A DNA stretch of 64,000 nucleotides from NCBI RefSeq assembly GCF_027214045.1, contig NZ_JAPWHE010000004.1, positions 182,770-246,769 of the forward strand, written 5' to 3'. A program made the translations under genes and the position numbers. The notes beneath the pieces are model-generated. The model made no database searches. It saw only the letters and a list, made by a program, of their open reading frames with translations, and was not told the DNA's origin. How positions within the stretch are numbered: the first letter of the stretch is position 1; the number at the start of each line of letters is the position of its first letter. Below, in pieces: positions 37,302-47,346 of this stretch. Source of the DNA: Castellaniella denitrificans. GTDB taxonomy: Bacteria; Pseudomonadota; Gammaproteobacteria; Burkholderiales; Burkholderiaceae_B.

Positions 37302-40300
37302 ATGCCAGAAAATCCATCGCGACCGGCCCGCCCTGCGCCCGGCCGGCCCGTTTCGCCGCGTCCGCCTGCGGGCGCGGGCGACCGGCTCCTGCCGCCCATC
37401 CAGTACCCGGAAGACCTCCCCGTCAGCGCCTGCCGCGAGGAAATCGCGCGTGCCATCGCCGATCATCCGGTGGTCATCGTCTGCGGCGAGACCGGTTCGG
37501 GCAAGACCACCCAGTTGCCCAAGATCTGCCTGGAACTGGGGCGCGGGCGAACCGGCATGATCGGCCATACCCAGCCGCGCCGCCTGGCCGCCACATCGGT
37601 GGCCCAGCGCGTGGCCGAGGAACTGCGGACGGAGATCGGCGACTGGGTGGGCTACCAGATCCGGTTTTCCGAGCGCGCCGGCCCGGCCACGGCCATCAAG
37701 CTGATGACCGACGGCATCCTGCTGGCCGAGACTCAGCGCGATCCCCTGCTGCGCCGTTACGACACCCTGATCATCGACGAGGCGCACGAGCGCAGCCTGA
37801 ACATCGATTTCCTGCTGGGTTTCCTGAAGCGCCTGCTGACGCGCCGCAAGGATCTGAAGCTGATCATCACCTCGGCCACCATCGATGCCGACCGCTTCGC
37901 CCGGCACTTCGGCGCGCCGGACCGGCCGGCCCCGGTGATCCAGGTCTCGGGCCGCCTGTTTCCGGTGGAGCTGCGCTACCGCCCCGTGCGTCGGGATGAC
38001 GAGGACGCTCCCGCCGGCCGCAAGCCGGGGCAGGGCGACGAGGAGCGCGATCTGGTCGACGCCGTGGTGGACGGCGTGGATGAGTGCGCCCGCCATGGAA
38101 CCGGCGACGTGCTGGTCTTCCTGCCAGGCGAACGCGAAATCCGCGAATGCGCCGAGGCCCTGCGCAAGCGCCATCCCGTGGGTGCGCTGGTGCTGCCGCT
38201 GTATGCGCGGCTGTCGCGTGCCGAACAGGAGCAGATCTTCCATCCGCGCGGCAACGCCCGGCGCATCGTGCTGGCCACCAACGTGGCCGAGACATCGCTC
38301 ACGGTGCCGGGCATCCGCTACGTCGTCGACAGTGGCCTGGCGCGCATCAAACGTTATTCCTGGCGCAGCAAGGTCGAGCAGTTGCGCATCGAGCCGATCA
38401 GCCAGGCTTCGGCCAACCAGCGCGCCGGACGCTGCGGCCGGCTGGGGCCGGGCGTGTGCGTGCGCCTGTATGCCGAAGAGGACTTCAAGGGGCGCCAGGC
38501 CTTTACGGATCCGGAGATCCTGCGCTCGTCGCTGGCCTCGGTCATTTTGCGGATGAAATCGCTGCGGCTGGATGACATCGAGGCCTTTCCCTTCGTCGAG
38601 CCGCCCACGGGCCGGGCCGTCGCCGATGGCTATCAGTTGCTGCAGGAACTGGGCGCGCTGGACGAGCGCAACCGCCTGACCGGAGTGGGACGCGCCCTGG
38701 CGAAACTGCCAGTCGATCCACGCATCGCGCGCATGGTCTTCGCCGCGCACGAACACCAGTGCCTGGCGGAAATCCTCGTCATCGCGGCGGCACTGTCCGT
38801 TCAGGATCCGCGCGACCGTCCCATGCAGGCGCGCGAGGCGGCCGACAACGCCCATGCCCAGTTCAACGACAAGCAGTCGGAGTTCCTCGCCTGGCTGAAG
38901 CTCTGGCAATGGTACGGCGACCAGGTCGCGCACAAGGCTTCGCAGCGCAAACTGGTGGACCAGATCCGCGCGAAATTCCTGTCGCCCATCCGGTTGCGTG
39001 AATGGCACGACACGCACACGCAACTGCTGACCCTGGCGCGGGAACAGGGCTGGCGGCTGAACGAGACGCCCGCCACGCGCGAGCAGATCCACATGGCGCT
39101 GCTGGCCGGACTGCTGGGCAACATCGGCATGAAGTCCGAGGATGGCGGCCTGTACCAGGGCGCGCACGACATCCGCTTCGCCATTCACCCGGGGTCGCCT
39201 CTGCAGAAAAAAGCCGGCCGCTGGGTGCTGGCGGCCGAACTGGTGGAAACCACCCGCCTGTACGCACGCTGTGTGGCGCAGATCGAGCCGGCCTGGGTCG
39301 AACGGGCGGGGGCGCACCTGCTCAAGCGCGCCTGGTCCGATCCACGCTGGGAAAAAAAGGCCGGCCAGGTGGTCGCCAACGAGCGTGGCACCGTCCATGG
39401 GCTGCCGGTGTATACCGGTCGCCGCGTGCACTATGGCCGCATCGACCCCAAGGCCGCGCGGGAAATCTTCATCCGCGATGCCCTGGTCCCCGGGGACATC
39501 GACAGCAAGCTGCCTTTCATCGCCCACAACCGGCGGCTGATCGCGTCCATCGAACGGCTGGAACATCAGAGCCGGCGTCCGGACATCCTGGTGGACGATG
39601 CGCTGATCTACGCCTTCTACGACCGTCAGATCCCCGTCGACGTGAGCCAGACGGCCACGCTCGAGGCCTGGTACAAGGGACTGGACGCCGAGGCGGCCGC
39701 GCGGTTGAACCTGAGCCGCGATGAACTCATGCGCCATGACGCCGCGGGCGTCACCACGGAGGTCTTCCCGCGCCGACTGGCATGGGCCGGGACCGACCTG
39801 GCTGTGGACTACCATTTCGAACCCGGTTCGCCGCGCGATGGCATGACGCTGACCTTGCCGCTGTTCGCGCTCAACCAGATCGACGCCGCGCGCTGCGAAT
39901 GGCTGGTGCCCGGCATGCTCAAGGAAAAAGCTCTCCTGTTGCTGAAATCGCTGCCGCAGAAGTTGCGCCGCCACTGCGTGCCGCTGCCAGAATATGCGGC
40001 CGGTTTCCACGAACGCTGGTTCGAGCGCGCCGCCGATCCTGGCATGGGCTTGCTGGAAGCGCTGGCGCGGGATATCTGGGAGCAGTGCCGGGTGCGCGTC
40101 CAGACGACCGACTTCAAGCTGGAGACACTGCCGCCGCACCTGTTCATGAATTTCAAAGTGGTGGACGAGCATGGCCGCATGTTGTCGGGCGGTCGCAATC
40201 TGGATCAGTTGCGCGCCGAGCATGGCCGTCAGGCCCAGGTCTCGTTCCAGCAAGTGGCGGCCCGCGATCAGCAAGCCGCCCGGGTTCTGGATCACGAGGG

Positions 40301-41141
40301 CCTGACGGCCTGGACCTTCGGCGAGCTGCCGGAATTGCTGGAGATCCAGCGCGGAGGCCAGTCCCTGATCGGCTACCCGGCGTTGCGCGATCGGGGCGAA
40401 TCCTGCGACCTGGACGTCTTCGACGATCCCCAGGAGGCCCGGCGCGTGCATGCGGTCGGCTTGCGCCGGCTGTTCCGTCTGGCCCTGCGGGAGCAGGTCC
40501 GCTATCTGGAAAAGAACCTGCCGGACCTGACCCGCATGGGCATGCTGTACATGGACCTGGGAACCCAGCAGGAACTGCGCGACCAGTTGATCGACGCGGC
40601 GCTGGACCAGGCATGCCTGATGGATCCCTGGCCCGCCGACGCGACGGCCTTCGAGCAACGTTGCGGCGAGGGCCGTGCGCGCCTGGGCCTGCTGGCCCAG
40701 GAACGGGCCCGGCTGGTTGGCGTCATCCTGGCCGAGCGCGCCGCCCTGGTCAAAAAACTGCCCCAGGCACGTCCCTGGCCGCAGGCGCAGCAGGACCTCC
40801 GCCAGCAACTCGACGCGCTCTTGGGGCCGGCCTTCGTGCGCGACACGCCGCCGGAGCAGCTCGGGCACCTGCCGCGCTACCTGAAGGCCGCGCAGATGCG
40901 CATCGACAAGCTGCGCGCCGACCCCGCGCGCGACGCCGCCGCGATGGCCGACATCGCCCGGCTCGCCGCGCCCTGGCAGCGGGCGCGGGCGGCGCTCAAG
41001 GGCGCGCCCGACGCCCGGCTTGACGCCTTCCGCTGGCAACTGGAGGAGCTGCGCGTGGCGCTTTACGCCCAGACGCTGCGCACCCCCTTCCCGGTCTCGG
41101 TCAAGCGCCTGGAAAAGGCCTGGGCCGCCATGCCGCGATAG
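37302..41141 (+). CDS. hrpA: ATP-dependent RNA helicase HrpA
   Basis: 1279 aa from ATG 37302. DEAH-box helicase that acts on mRNA and stalled ribosomes. Walker A CGETGSGKTTQLPK, the DEAH box in IIDEAHERSLNIDFLLG, SAT in ITSATIDADRF, and motif VI QRAGRCGR are visible, followed by the helicase-associated domain and a long C-terminal region typical of the roughly 1300-residue bacterial HrpA. An ATG at 37275 (9 more residues) overlaps the TATAAT that probably drives the gene, so the later start is preferred. Neither start has a Shine-Dalgarno. Confidence 0.95.
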   Translation: MPENPSRPARPAPGRPVSPRPPAGAGDRLLPPIQYPEDLPVSACREEIARAIADHPVVIVCGETGSGKTTQLPKICLELGRGRTGMIGHTQPRRLAATSVAQRVAEELRTEIGDWVGYQIRFSERAGPATAIKLMTDGILLAETQRDPLLRRYDTLIIDEAHERSLNIDFLLGFLKRLLTRRKDLKLIITSATIDADRFARHFGAPDRPAPVIQVSGRLFPVELRYRPVRRDDEDAPAGRKPGQGDEERDLVDAVVDGVDECARHGTGDVLVFLPGEREIRECAEALRKRHPVGALVLPLYARLSRAEQEQIFHPRGNARRIVLATNVAETSLTVPGIRYVVDSGLARIKRYSWRSKVEQLRIEPISQASANQRAGRCGRLGPGVCVRLYAEEDFKGRQAFTDPEILRSSLASVILRMKSLRLDDIEAFPFVEPPTGRAVADGYQLLQELGALDERNRLTGVGRALAKLPVDPRIARMVFAAHEHQCLAEILVIAAALSVQDPRDRPMQAREAADNAHAQFNDKQSEFLAWLKLWQWYGDQVAHKASQRKLVDQIRAKFLSPIRLREWHDTHTQLLTLAREQGWRLNETPATREQIHMALLAGLLGNIGMKSEDGGLYQGAHDIRFAIHPGSPLQKKAGRWVLAAELVETTRLYARCVAQIEPAWVERAGAHLLKRAWSDPRWEKKAGQVVANERGTVHGLPVYTGRRVHYGRIDPKAAREIFIRDALVPGDIDSKLPFIAHNRRLIASIERLEHQSRRPDILVDDALIYAFYDRQIPVDVSQTATLEAWYKGLDAEAAARLNLSRDELMRHDAAGVTTEVFPRRLAWAGTDLAVDYHFEPGSPRDGMTLTLPLFALNQIDAARCEWLVPGMLKEKALLLLKSLPQKLRRHCVPLPEYAAGFHERWFERAADPGMGLLEALARDIWEQCRVRVQTTDFKLETLPPHLFMNFKVVDEHGRMLSGGRNLDQLRAEHGRQAQVSFQQVAARDQQAARVLDHEGLTAWTFGELPELLEIQRGGQSLIGYPALRDRGESCDLDVFDDPQEARRVHAVGLRRLFRLALREQVRYLEKNLPDLTRMGMLYMDLGTQQELRDQLIDAALDQACLMDPWPADATAFEQRCGEGRARLGLLAQERARLVGVILAERAALVKKLPQARPWPQAQQDLRQQLDALLGPAFVRDTPPEQLGHLPRYLKAAQMRIDKLRADPARDAAAMADIARLAAPWQRARAALKGAPDARLDAFRWQLEELRVALYAQTLRTPFPVSVKRLEKAWAAMPR

Positions 41142-41157
41142 CGCCCCTGACAATCGA

Positions 41158-41163
41158 TACAAT
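41158..41163 (+). promoter_or_regulatory. -10-like hexamer TACAAT six bases before dnaE ATG
   Basis: TACAAT (5 of 6 to consensus) is followed by six C and the ATG at 41170. This spacing would place the first transcribed base on the A of the start codon. There is no Shine-Dalgarno and no clear -35. The element lies in the short gap after hrpA. Confidence 0.35.
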
Positions 41164-41169
41164 CCCCCC

Positions 41170-44100
41170 ATGACCCTGTCCCCAGACACCCCCCTGTTCG
41201 TCCATCTGCGCTGCCATTCCGAGTTTTCCGTGGTGGACGGAATCGCGCGCATTCCCGACCTGATCGACCGGGCGCGGGAATTCGGCCAGCCGGCCATGGC
41301 GATCAGCGATCTGGCCAATCTTTTCGGCTGGATCAAGTTCTACAAAGCGGCCCGCAAGGCGGGCATCAAGCCCATCGCCGGCTGTGACGTCTGGCTCCAC
41401 AATCCGGCCGACGAGGACAAGCCCTTTCGCGTGCTGCTGCTGGCCACCGATCATGCCGCCTATCTGGACCTGTGCGAACTGCTGGCGCGCGCCTGGACGG
41501 AAAACAGCCAGAGTGGGCGGGCGGAAATGCGTCGCGAATGGCTGTCGGGACGGAATGGCCTGATCGTCCTGTCGGGCGCGCGCGCGGGCGATGTGGGGCA
41601 GGCCCTGGAATCCGGTCGCGAAGACGAGGCCCGCCGCCTGGCGCGCCAATGGGCCACCGATTTTCCCGACGCGTATTTCATTGAATTGCAGCGTGCCGGC
41701 TTTGATGGCGACGAAGCCTACGTCCAGTCGGCGTTGCGCCTGGCGGCGGACTGCGGCCTGCCGGTGGTGGCCACGCACCCGATCCAGTTCATCGCGCCGT
41801 CCGACTTCCGCGCCCACGAGGCCCGCGTCTGCATCGCCGAAGGCGAACTGCTGGGCAATCCGCGCCGCGTCCGGCGCTTCACCGCGGAACAGTACATGCC
41901 CGACAGCGCCGATATGGCGCGCCGTTTCGCGGACGTGCCTTCGGCCCTGGCCAACGCGGTACAGATCGCCCGCCGCTGCAACCTGACCTTGACCCTGGAC
42001 GAGCCGCAACTGCCGCGATTTCCCACGCCGGACGGCGTGTCGCTGGACGACTATCTGGTGCGGCTGGCCCACGAGGGGCTGGCCCGCCGCATGGTCCAGC
42101 TGTATCCGGACGCCGACGAGCGCGCCCGCCGGATGCCCGCCTACCAGGACCGCCTGGACCTGGAATGCAAGACCATCATCGGCATGGGCTTCCCCGGCTA
42201 CTTCCTGATCGTTCAGGATTTCATCAACTGGGGCAAGAGTCACGGCGTGCCGGTGGGGCCGGGCCGGGGTTCGGGCGCGGGCTCGCTGGTGGCCTTCAGC
42301 CTGGGCATCACCGATCTTGATCCGCTGCGCTATGACTTGCTGTTCGAGCGTTTCCTGAACCCCGAGCGCGTGTCCATGCCCGACTTCGACGTGGACTTCT
42401 GCCAGGACAACCGCGAACGGGTCATCGAATACGTCAAGGAAAAATACGGTCGCGACGCCGTCAGCCAGATCGCCACCTTCGGCACTCTGGGTGCCAAGGC
42501 CGTGGTGCGCGACGTGGGCCGCGTGCTGGAGATGCCCTACAGCGTCTGCGACCGGCTCTCGAAAATGATCCCCTTCAATCCGGCCGATCCCTGGTCGCTG
42601 GACCGTACGCTGGAGCACGAGCCCGCTTTCCGCGAACTGTACGACACCGACGAGGAAATCCGCGCCCTCATCGATTTGGCCAGGCCCCTGGAAGGCCTGA
42701 CGCGCAACATCGGCATGCACGCCGGTGGCGTCCTGATCGCGCCGGGCAAGCTGACCGACTTCTGCCCTCTGTATTGCCAGCCGGGCAGCGAATCCAGCGT
42801 CGTGTCCCAGTTCGACAAAGATGATGTCGAGGCCGCCGGCCTGGTCAAGTTCGACTTCCTGGGTCTGCGCAACCTGACCATCCTGGACTGGGCGGTGCGG
42901 TACGTGCGCGAATTCAATCCTGACCAGCGCGACTTCGATCTGATGGCGCTGCCGCTGGACGACCAGGCCACCTACGACCTGCTGTCGGCCGCCAACACCA
43001 CGGCGGTGTTCCAGCTGGAATCGCGCGGCATGAAGGAACTGCTGAAAAGCCTGCGGCCCAACACGTTCGAAGACGTGGTCGCCCTGCTGGCGCTGTTCCG
43101 GCCCGGGCCGCTGGAATCCGGCATGGTGGTCGACTTCGTGAATCGCAAGCACGGCCGCGCCGAAGTCGATTATTTCCACCCCGACCTGGAACCCGTGCTC
43201 AAGAGCACCTACGGCGTCATCGTCTACCAGGAACAGGTGATGCTGATCTCGCAGATCGTCGGCGGCTATTCCCTGGGGGGCGCCGATCTGCTGCGCCGCG
43301 CCATGGGCAAGAAAAAGCCCGAGGAAATGGCCAAGCACCGCGTGATCTTCCAGGAAGGCGCGGCCAAGAAGGGCTACGACCCGGACCTGGCAGCCCATCT
43401 GTTCGATCTGATGGAGAAATTCGCGGGCTACGGCTTCAACAAGAGTCACTCGGCCGCCTATGCCCTGATTTCCTACCAGACCGCGTGGCTCAAGGTCTAT
43501 CATCCGGCGGAATTCCTGGCCGCGACCATGCTGTCCGACATGGACGACACGGACAAGATCCAGATCTTCTGGCGCGACGCCCTGGAAAACGATGTGGCCG
43601 TCCTGCCGCCCGACGTCAACGAATCCGGCTACCGCTTCGCGCCGGTGGCCGACGCGCACACCGCCCAGGGCCGGCCGCCGCGCACCATCCGCTACGGCCT
43701 GGGCGGGGTCAAAGGGACGGGCCAGTCCGCCGTCGAGGCCATCATCGCCGCCCGCGAGGCTGGCGGCCCGTTTACCGGATTGTTCGATTTCTGCGCCCGG
43801 GTGGACCGCCACGCCGTCAACCGGCGCACCATCGAGGCCCTGATCCGCGCCGGCGCCTTCGACGCCCTGGAGTCCAACCGCGCGGCCCTGCTCGAAGCCC
43901 TGGGCAGCGCCATCGAGGCCGCCGAGCAGGCCGAACGCAACGCCAACCAGGTCTCGCTGTTCGACGACAATACCGATCAACTGGTGGCGGACGAGGTCGC
44001 GCGTGTCGCGCCTTGGGATCTGGAAACCCATCTGCGGGAAGAAAAGACCGCCCTGGGTTTTTATTTCAGCGGTCATTTGTTCGACGCCTGGCGCGACGAG

Positions 44101-44649
44101 ATCCGCCGGGTGGCGCCCACGCCGTTGGCGCGGTTGGCGCCTTCGCGCGGCCAGCAGTGGCTGGCGGGCGTGCTGGCGGAAGTGCGCGTGCGCATGACCC
44201 GGCGCGGCAAGATGCTCTACGCCTTGCTGGATGACGGCAGCGCCCAGATCGAGGTCGCGATCTTCAACGAGTTGTATGAGCAACACCGCCTGAGCCTCAA
44301 AGAGGACCGCCCCCTGGTGATCCAGGGGCGTGTCAGCCACGATGACTATTCCGGCGGGTTGCGTGTGTCGGCCGACGATCTGTACGATCTGCAGCGCATT
44401 CGTGAAAGCCGCGCGCGCAGCCTGCGCCTGTCCGTGTCCGACGGGCTGGACCCCGGCCGCCTGCAGGATCTTCTGGCCCCCTGGCGCTCGGCCGAATCCG
44501 GCGTGCCCGTGGAACTGCGCCTGCGTGGCCCGCGCTTTTCCTGCCTGCTGCGGCTGGGCGAAGACTGGCGCGTGCGCATGGACGAGACGCTGATCGCGGA
44601 TGCGCGGCAGTGGCTGTCCCGCGACGATGTGGAGATCAACTACGGATGA
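41170..44649 (+). CDS. dnaE: DNA polymerase III alpha subunit
   Basis: 1159 aa, the replicative polymerase catalytic subunit. The N-terminal PHP domain (FVHLRCHSEFSVVDG) is followed by the polymerase core with the catalytic Asp residues in MPDFDVDFCQ and KFDFLGLRNLT, the FNKSHSAAYALISYQTAWLK segment, and the C-terminal OB fold (RRGKMLYALLDDGSAQIEV). Its length and PHP/OB layout are those of DnaE1, not of the mutagenic DnaE2. The stop overlaps the first LPS glycosyltransferase (ATGA). Confidence 0.97.
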   Translation: MTLSPDTPLFVHLRCHSEFSVVDGIARIPDLIDRAREFGQPAMAISDLANLFGWIKFYKAARKAGIKPIAGCDVWLHNPADEDKPFRVLLLATDHAAYLDLCELLARAWTENSQSGRAEMRREWLSGRNGLIVLSGARAGDVGQALESGREDEARRLARQWATDFPDAYFIELQRAGFDGDEAYVQSALRLAADCGLPVVATHPIQFIAPSDFRAHEARVCIAEGELLGNPRRVRRFTAEQYMPDSADMARRFADVPSALANAVQIARRCNLTLTLDEPQLPRFPTPDGVSLDDYLVRLAHEGLARRMVQLYPDADERARRMPAYQDRLDLECKTIIGMGFPGYFLIVQDFINWGKSHGVPVGPGRGSGAGSLVAFSLGITDLDPLRYDLLFERFLNPERVSMPDFDVDFCQDNRERVIEYVKEKYGRDAVSQIATFGTLGAKAVVRDVGRVLEMPYSVCDRLSKMIPFNPADPWSLDRTLEHEPAFRELYDTDEEIRALIDLARPLEGLTRNIGMHAGGVLIAPGKLTDFCPLYCQPGSESSVVSQFDKDDVEAAGLVKFDFLGLRNLTILDWAVRYVREFNPDQRDFDLMALPLDDQATYDLLSAANTTAVFQLESRGMKELLKSLRPNTFEDVVALLALFRPGPLESGMVVDFVNRKHGRAEVDYFHPDLEPVLKSTYGVIVYQEQVMLISQIVGGYSLGGADLLRRAMGKKKPEEMAKHRVIFQEGAAKKGYDPDLAAHLFDLMEKFAGYGFNKSHSAAYALISYQTAWLKVYHPAEFLAATMLSDMDDTDKIQIFWRDALENDVAVLPPDVNESGYRFAPVADAHTAQGRPPRTIRYGLGGVKGTGQSAVEAIIAAREAGGPFTGLFDFCARVDRHAVNRRTIEALIRAGAFDALESNRAALLEALGSAIEAAEQAERNANQVSLFDDNTDQLVADEVARVAPWDLETHLREEKTALGFYFSGHLFDAWRDEIRRVAPTPLARLAPSRGQQWLAGVLAEVRVRMTRRGKMLYALLDDGSAQIEVAIFNELYEQHRLSLKEDRPLVIQGRVSHDDYSGGLRVSADDLYDLQRIRESRARSLRLSVSDGLDPGRLQDLLAPWRSAESGVPVELRLRGPRFSCLLRLGEDWRVRMDETLIADARQWLSRDDVEINYG

Positions 44650-45743
44650 AGCCGCTGCGTATCCTGCATTCCGAGGCGGCGACCGGTTTTGGCGGTCAGG
44701 AGAACCGCATCTTCAAGGAAATGTGTGCCATGCGAGCCGCAGGCCATCACCTGGAGGCGCTGTGCCAGCCGCACGCCCGCCTGACGCAGCGCCTGCGTGA
44801 AGAAGGTTTCCATGTTCACACGATGTTGATGGACGGACCGCGCAACTATTTCCGGGGCGTGTTCCGGGTGCGCCGCATCCTGCGCGAAGGCCGTTTCGAT
44901 GTGCTGAACACGCACAGCCGGCGCGATACGATGTTGGCGGGGGTGGCGGCCCGCCTGGCGGGCACGCCTTTGATCGTGCGCACACGGCATCTGGCGGTCA
45001 AGCCGGGTTCGCTGCTGTCCTATACGGTCGTGCCGCATCGGGTGACGACGGTCAGCGAGCATGTGCGGCGCTTGCTGCTGGATCGCGGCGCCGCGCCGGA
45101 GCGCGTGGCCACTGTGTATTCCCCGATCCCGCTGCCGGCCCCGGTCGAGCACTCCACCCTGCGCGCCGAATTGGGCCTGCCCGACGGCGCCGTCGTGGTC
45201 GGCTGCGTGTCCGTGATGCGCGAGAAAAAGGGCCATCGTGCCCTGATCGACGCGATGGCCGGCCTGCTCAAGCGCTCCGAGGTCTTCCTGGTGCTCGTGG
45301 GCGACGGCTCTCCCACCCTGGAGAATCTGCAGGCCTATGTGCACACGCTCGGGTTGGACGACAAGGTCCTGTTCACCGGGCGCCGGTCCGACATTCCCAA
45401 CGTGCTGGCCGGCTTCGATGTGTTCGCCCTGGCGACCGAGCAGGAAGCCTCCGGTACGGTCTTCGTCGAGGCCGCCGCCGCCGGTCTGCCGGTGATCGGT
45501 ACGGACGTCGGCGGGGTGTCCGAGATGCTGCGCGACGGCGAGACCGGCCTGCTCGTGCCCTTGCGTGACGCGGCGGCGCTGACGGCGGCGCTGACGTCGC
45601 TGATCGACGACCCCGATCGGCGCCGCGCCATGGGCCGGGCCGGGATGCGGGCGGTCCGCGAAGGCGAGCGCTTTACCCTGGAAGGCCTGGTGCGCCGCAC
45701 CGAGCAATGCTATGGACAATGGCTTGAGGAGCGCGTCCCATGA
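44646..45743 (+). CDS. Glycosyltransferase family 4, LPS core (GT-B fold)
   Basis: 365 aa. GT4 retaining glycosyltransferase using a nucleotide sugar; the E-x7-E motif is intact in EASGTVFVEA (about residues 279-287), followed by GLPVIGTDVGGVSEML. The N-terminal GFGGQENRIFKEM is the acceptor-side loop. It overlaps dnaE and begins a run of coupled cell-envelope genes. As far as I recall, Bordetella carries a comparable LPS-core cluster near dnaE; the sugar transferred here is unknown. Confidence 0.85.
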   Translation: MKPLRILHSEAATGFGGQENRIFKEMCAMRAAGHHLEALCQPHARLTQRLREEGFHVHTMLMDGPRNYFRGVFRVRRILREGRFDVLNTHSRRDTMLAGVAARLAGTPLIVRTRHLAVKPGSLLSYTVVPHRVTTVSEHVRRLLLDRGAAPERVATVYSPIPLPAPVEHSTLRAELGLPDGAVVVGCVSVMREKKGHRALIDAMAGLLKRSEVFLVLVGDGSPTLENLQAYVHTLGLDDKVLFTGRRSDIPNVLAGFDVFALATEQEASGTVFVEAAAAGLPVIGTDVGGVSEMLRDGETGLLVPLRDAAALTAALTSLIDDPDRRRAMGRAGMRAVREGERFTLEGLVRRTEQCYGQWLEERVP

Positions 45744-46582
45744 GCGGAAATCGTACGGTCCCCGTGCTGATGTACCACCACGTCACCCCTGCGGGGGGGG
45801 CCATCAACGTCACGCCTGGGCATTTCCGCGACCAGCTCGCCTGGCTGCGCGACCATGGCTATCGCGGACTGACGTGCGAGGAATTCGCCGCGCATCTGGC
45901 GGGCGCGGCCGCGCCTGAACGCTCCGTGCTGATCACGTTCGACGACGGCTACCTGGACAACTATGTCCATGCCTGGCCGCTGCTGCGTGAATATGGCTTC
46001 CATGCCGTGATCTTTCTGGTCACTTCCTGGATCGGCGACGGGCCCGCGCGGCCTTGTGCGGACGAACGCGGGGCGGCGTTGCCTGAAACCCCCGATCACG
46101 CCGAATGCATGCGCCGCATCGCGGCGGGGGATGCCGCCGGGATTGCCCTGCGCTGGTCAGAGATCGAACGAATGCGGGTTGACGGGCAGGTCGAATTTCA
46201 CAGCCATACCCATACCCATACCCGCTGGGACAAGCAGGAAGGCGACAAGAACGCCCGCATGGTCGACGAACTGGCTCAGTCGCGTGCCAGCCTGGCGCGG
46301 CATCTGGGCGAAGTCTCCGATCATCTGTGCTGGCCGCAGGGTTATTTCGATGCGGATTACGTCCGCATCGCCCAGTCGGCCGGTTTCCGGCATCTGTACA
46401 CGACACGGGCCTTCGGCCGCAATCGGCCGGGCTCGGATCCGGCCTCGATTTTCCGCTTCGCCGTGCGCGACACTTCCGGCGCCTCGGTCGGCCGGCGCAT
46501 CCGCGTGGCGGCCCATCCGCTGCTCGGGCCGATGTTCAACGCCTGGAAACGATGGAAGCGCGGACAGCGCTATGCAGGGTGA
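45740..46582 (+). CDS. Polysaccharide deacetylase family protein (NodB domain)
   Basis: 280 aa. The NodB metal-dependent deacetylase motifs are present: PVLMYHHV at the start, ITFDDGYLDNY with the catalytic Asp pair (about residue 73), and a His-rich zinc motif, FHSHTHTHTRWDK, in place of the usual HTxxHP. Placement between LPS glycosyltransferases suggests N-deacetylation of a core GlcNAc-type sugar. It overlaps the previous gene (ATGA). Confidence 0.85.
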   Translation: MSGNRTVPVLMYHHVTPAGGAINVTPGHFRDQLAWLRDHGYRGLTCEEFAAHLAGAAAPERSVLITFDDGYLDNYVHAWPLLREYGFHAVIFLVTSWIGDGPARPCADERGAALPETPDHAECMRRIAAGDAAGIALRWSEIERMRVDGQVEFHSHTHTHTRWDKQEGDKNARMVDELAQSRASLARHLGEVSDHLCWPQGYFDADYVRIAQSAGFRHLYTTRAFGRNRPGSDPASIFRFAVRDTSGASVGRRIRVAAHPLLGPMFNAWKRWKRGQRYAG

Positions 46583-46586
46583 ACGC

Positions 46587-47342
46587 ATGAAGCTGTCGGT
46601 CATCGTCATCACCAAAAACGAGGCCGCGCATATCGGCGACTGCCTCGATTCCGTCGCCTTCGCCGACGAGATCATCGTCCTGGACTCGGGCAGCATGGAC
46701 GACACCTGCGAGATTGCCCGGGCGCGGGGCGCGCGGGTCGCAATCGCACCGGACTGGCCAGGGTTCGGACGACAGAAAAACCGGGCACTGGACCTCGCCA
46801 CCGGCGACTGGGTGCTGTCCATCGATGCCGACGAGCGTGTGACGCCCGAACTGGCCCGGGCCATCCAGAAAGCCCTGGAGGCGCCCGCCGCCCAAGGCTA
46901 CCGCATCGCCCGGCTGTCGAATTTCTGCGGCCGCTGGATCCGCCATAGCGGCTGGTGGCCGGATTACGTGGTGCGGCTGTTCCGCCGCGATGCGGGACGC
47001 TTCACCGATGCGGCCGTGCACGAGCACGTCGAGGTCCGGGGATGTACGGATACGCTGTCCGGGCATTTCCTGCATTACCCTTATGCCAGCCTCGAGGTCT
47101 TCATCGACAAGATCAACCGTTATTCCACCGAGGCCGCGCGCGGCGCCTTCGAGCGGGGTCGACGGACCACGGTGCTGGGGCCGTTCGGCCACGGTTTCTG
47201 GACTTTCGCGCGACACTACGTGCTGCGGCGAGGCTTCCTGGACGGCTGGCAGGGCCTGGTGCTGGCCGGCATGGCCGGCACGGGCAGCTTCTATCGCTAC
47301 GTGAAACTGTATTGGCTGGGGCGCGAGTCCCGGCGCTCTTGA
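46587..47342 (+). CDS. Glycosyltransferase family 2, LPS core (WaaE/KdtX type)
   Basis: 251 aa. GT-A inverting glycosyltransferase: SVIVITKNEAAHIGDCLDSV at the start, LDSGSMDDT, and SIDADER with the metal-binding DxD. NFCGRWIRHSGWWPDYVVRLFRR is the hallmark of the LPS beta-1,4-glucosyltransferase group that adds to the inner-core heptose. ATG 46587 has GGGTGA upstream; ATG 46572 would overlap the deacetylase. Confidence 0.88.
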   Translation: MKLSVIVITKNEAAHIGDCLDSVAFADEIIVLDSGSMDDTCEIARARGARVAIAPDWPGFGRQKNRALDLATGDWVLSIDADERVTPELARAIQKALEAPAAQGYRIARLSNFCGRWIRHSGWWPDYVVRLFRRDAGRFTDAAVHEHVEVRGCTDTLSGHFLHYPYASLEVFIDKINRYSTEAARGAFERGRRTTVLGPFGHGFWTFARHYVLRRGFLDGWQGLVLAGMAGTGSFYRYVKLYWLGRESRRS

Positions 47343-47346
47343 TTGC

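Noticed and set aside
37203..41336. 1377-codon open frame antisense to hrpA
   Set aside because: High-GC coding sequence often leaves the antisense frame open. The translation is Gln/His/Arg-rich with no family features, while hrpA has complete helicase motifs.
41101..44340. 1079-codon open frame antisense to dnaE
   Set aside because: Same cause; composition is that of a GC-rich shadow and dnaE motifs are intact on the other strand.
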